Origin: Scylla paramamosain
Taxonomy: Eukaryota > Arthropoda > Malacostraca > Decapoda > Portunidae
NCBI RefSeq assembly: GCF_035594125.1
Contig: NC_087183.1
Span: 16,494,368 to 16,558,367 of the forward strand
Direction of reading: 5' to 3'
Length of the DNA: 64,000 nt
In this document: positions 62,571 to 64,000 of the stretch, one piece after another
Layout: every line of letters starts with the position of its first letter
How positions within the stretch are numbered: the stretch's first letter is position 1
Program-made: the position numbers and the translations under genes
Notes under the pieces: model-generated
The model's database searches: none
Told to the model about the DNA's origin: nothing
What the model saw: the letters and a program-made list of their open reading frames with translations, nothing else

Positions 62571-62891
62571 AGTTACTCCACTCAGCTGCAGCGGAAAATT
62601 AAACCTGAACTTAAGAAACACTTGAGGTACTTGAAACACACTTTACCATGCCTTACACTACAGTAAGTACGAGGAAGAAAAGATCGTATACTGAGAGAGA
62701 AGTACTAAACGTTAACTGTGAAGGAAAAAAAACAGGAATTTAGAAGGAAAAACTGAACAAACCGAGGAGGAAAAAACAAACACGAAAAATCTAGGAAATG
62801 GATCGTGAAAGGAGGAGGAAAATTAAATGTAAAAATGTGACCTATGGAAGTAAGAAAAAACATAAAAATACCCAAATATCATGGCCTTTAC

Positions 62892-62893
<2 letters not shown>

Positions 62894-62975
<82 letters not shown>

Positions 62976-63016
62976 TTGATATCTTAGAGGAAAGAGTTAT
63001 AAAAAAAACGAAGCTT

Positions 63017-63090
<74 letters not shown>
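62894..63090. repeat. (GA)n and (CT)n arrays in inverted arrangement
   Basis: GA repeats at 62894-62973 and CT repeats at 63017-63090 are complementary and about 43 bp apart. Confidence 0.95.
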
Positions 63091-63092
<2 letters not shown>

Positions 63093-64000
63093 GTGCTCTT
63101 TGTTATCTAGAGAAAAATTCAATTAGAAGCAGCAATGGGTGAGGGGCATTACTCCTGAAAATGGAAGTAAATTTGTTGTATATTATTGGTCATTAAACGA
63201 GAAGGAAAGAATTTAATTAGACACAAAAATGGATCGAATACAAGACTCCTGCTAGTGGAAGTAAATGTATGTTATGTTCTTGGTTATTAAGAGAAAAAGT
63301 GAATTGGACGCAAACTATTTTTGGAAACGGAAGCAAATATATACTATGCTCTTTGTTAAAGGAAACAGGAATCAAATTAGACGCAAAAAATAAATTAAAT
63401 GAAGAGGTATCTGAACATCTAATGAAAATAAATAAATAAGTAAATGAATAAATAAAAACTAATTTCTTGCTAACCCCCAAAAAAAGCGAGTCATTCATAA
63501 TTAAGGCGTGTGACAAATGATACAAAATATTCCAGAAGTATAAGGATAAGGCCGGAACGTCCAATGAATATTCTGTAATTACCATGGGACAGTTCTGAGA
63601 AAAGAAAAAAAAAAAAAGTTAGGTTTCGTGAGTTTCGTTACCCAGTGAGGCCTAAAGCACTGGATCAGGCTGTACTGTGAACTTATCATTAAACCCAGCT
63701 GTGACCTCACTGAACGTTCCCCTTTGTGTCTCACAACACAAGGAGGCAGTCACAGCCTGCCCTCTAAAGACAACTCTCTTCCTCCACACAAAACTACAAG
63801 CACCTAATATCACACACAATCTTCACTCAAAATTTCAAAATTATCATGGCGACTCCTACGTATCAATAACGCAGAATCCTTGTTAACATATCAATGATCG
63901 CGGAAACGCCATTAAAAATTCCTGTAATTTCCTTAAGAGTCTGTTGAAAGAGGTGGAGGTAAGACACCGAAGTGTTTTAATAAGAATACACTCCTAATAT

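Overview
This window is nuclear DNA from an animal with intron-rich genes, consistent GT-AG (once GC-AG) splice sites and exceptionally dense simple-sequence repeats. The protein families, an abundant non-LTR retrotransposon family and the massive (CT)n/(GA)n and (AC)n/(GT)n arrays point to an arthropod, most likely a decapod crustacean such as a crab. The taxon is an inference from style and family content; no search was run.

Five protein-coding genes can be assembled exon by exon, and every exon junction keeps the reading frame. From left to right: (1) WDPCP/Fritz, plus strand, 2306-9482, 10 exons, 824 aa, a planar cell polarity and ciliogenesis effector. (2) A type-2 malate/L-lactate dehydrogenase family oxidoreductase (Ldh_2 fold), plus strand, 13375-18573, 10 exons, about 375 aa. 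(3) Its paralogue on the minus strand, 20225-28210, with the same 10-exon architecture and a 75-residue Arg/Ser-rich N-terminal extension that looks like a mitochondrial presequence. (4) An IL-17-receptor-like protein with signal peptide, ectodomain, one membrane segment and a cytoplasmic SEFIR domain, minus strand, 34909-39849, 10 exons, 639 aa. (5) NUP93, the nuclear pore inner-ring scaffold, minus strand, 44758-55835, 16 exons, 773 aa. Its N-terminal roughly 60 residues were not found and probably lie beyond the right edge.

The two dehydrogenases are tail to tail, about 1.65 kb apart between stop codons. Equal exon lengths and phases show they arose by duplication of an intron-containing gene. 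The other genes have no evident functional link to one another.

The rest is repeat-rich non-coding DNA. Two long 5'-truncated jockey-like LINE copies of the same family lie in the same orientation at 22924-25515 (inside intron 5 of gene 3) and 29509-31846 (just upstream of gene 3). A 3' fragment lies at 41862-42475 and a diverged relative near 61368. There is a tRNA-derived SINE ending in an (AC)n array, a pogo/Tigger-like element with TACAGTGGTA termini, and at least three further dispersed short-repeat families. Dozens of microsatellites are present, the longest being a (CT)n array of about 324 bp at 10269-10592. The right-hand 8 kb (55836-64000) is almost entirely microsatellites and MITE copies. 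Several microsatellites sit at fixed places inside dispersed elements, which suggests that mobile elements seed them.

No prokaryotic system, CRISPR array or clearly novel multi-gene system is present. The most interesting signals are the compartment-split dehydrogenase pair with its splicing peculiarities and the mobile-element origin of microsatellites.
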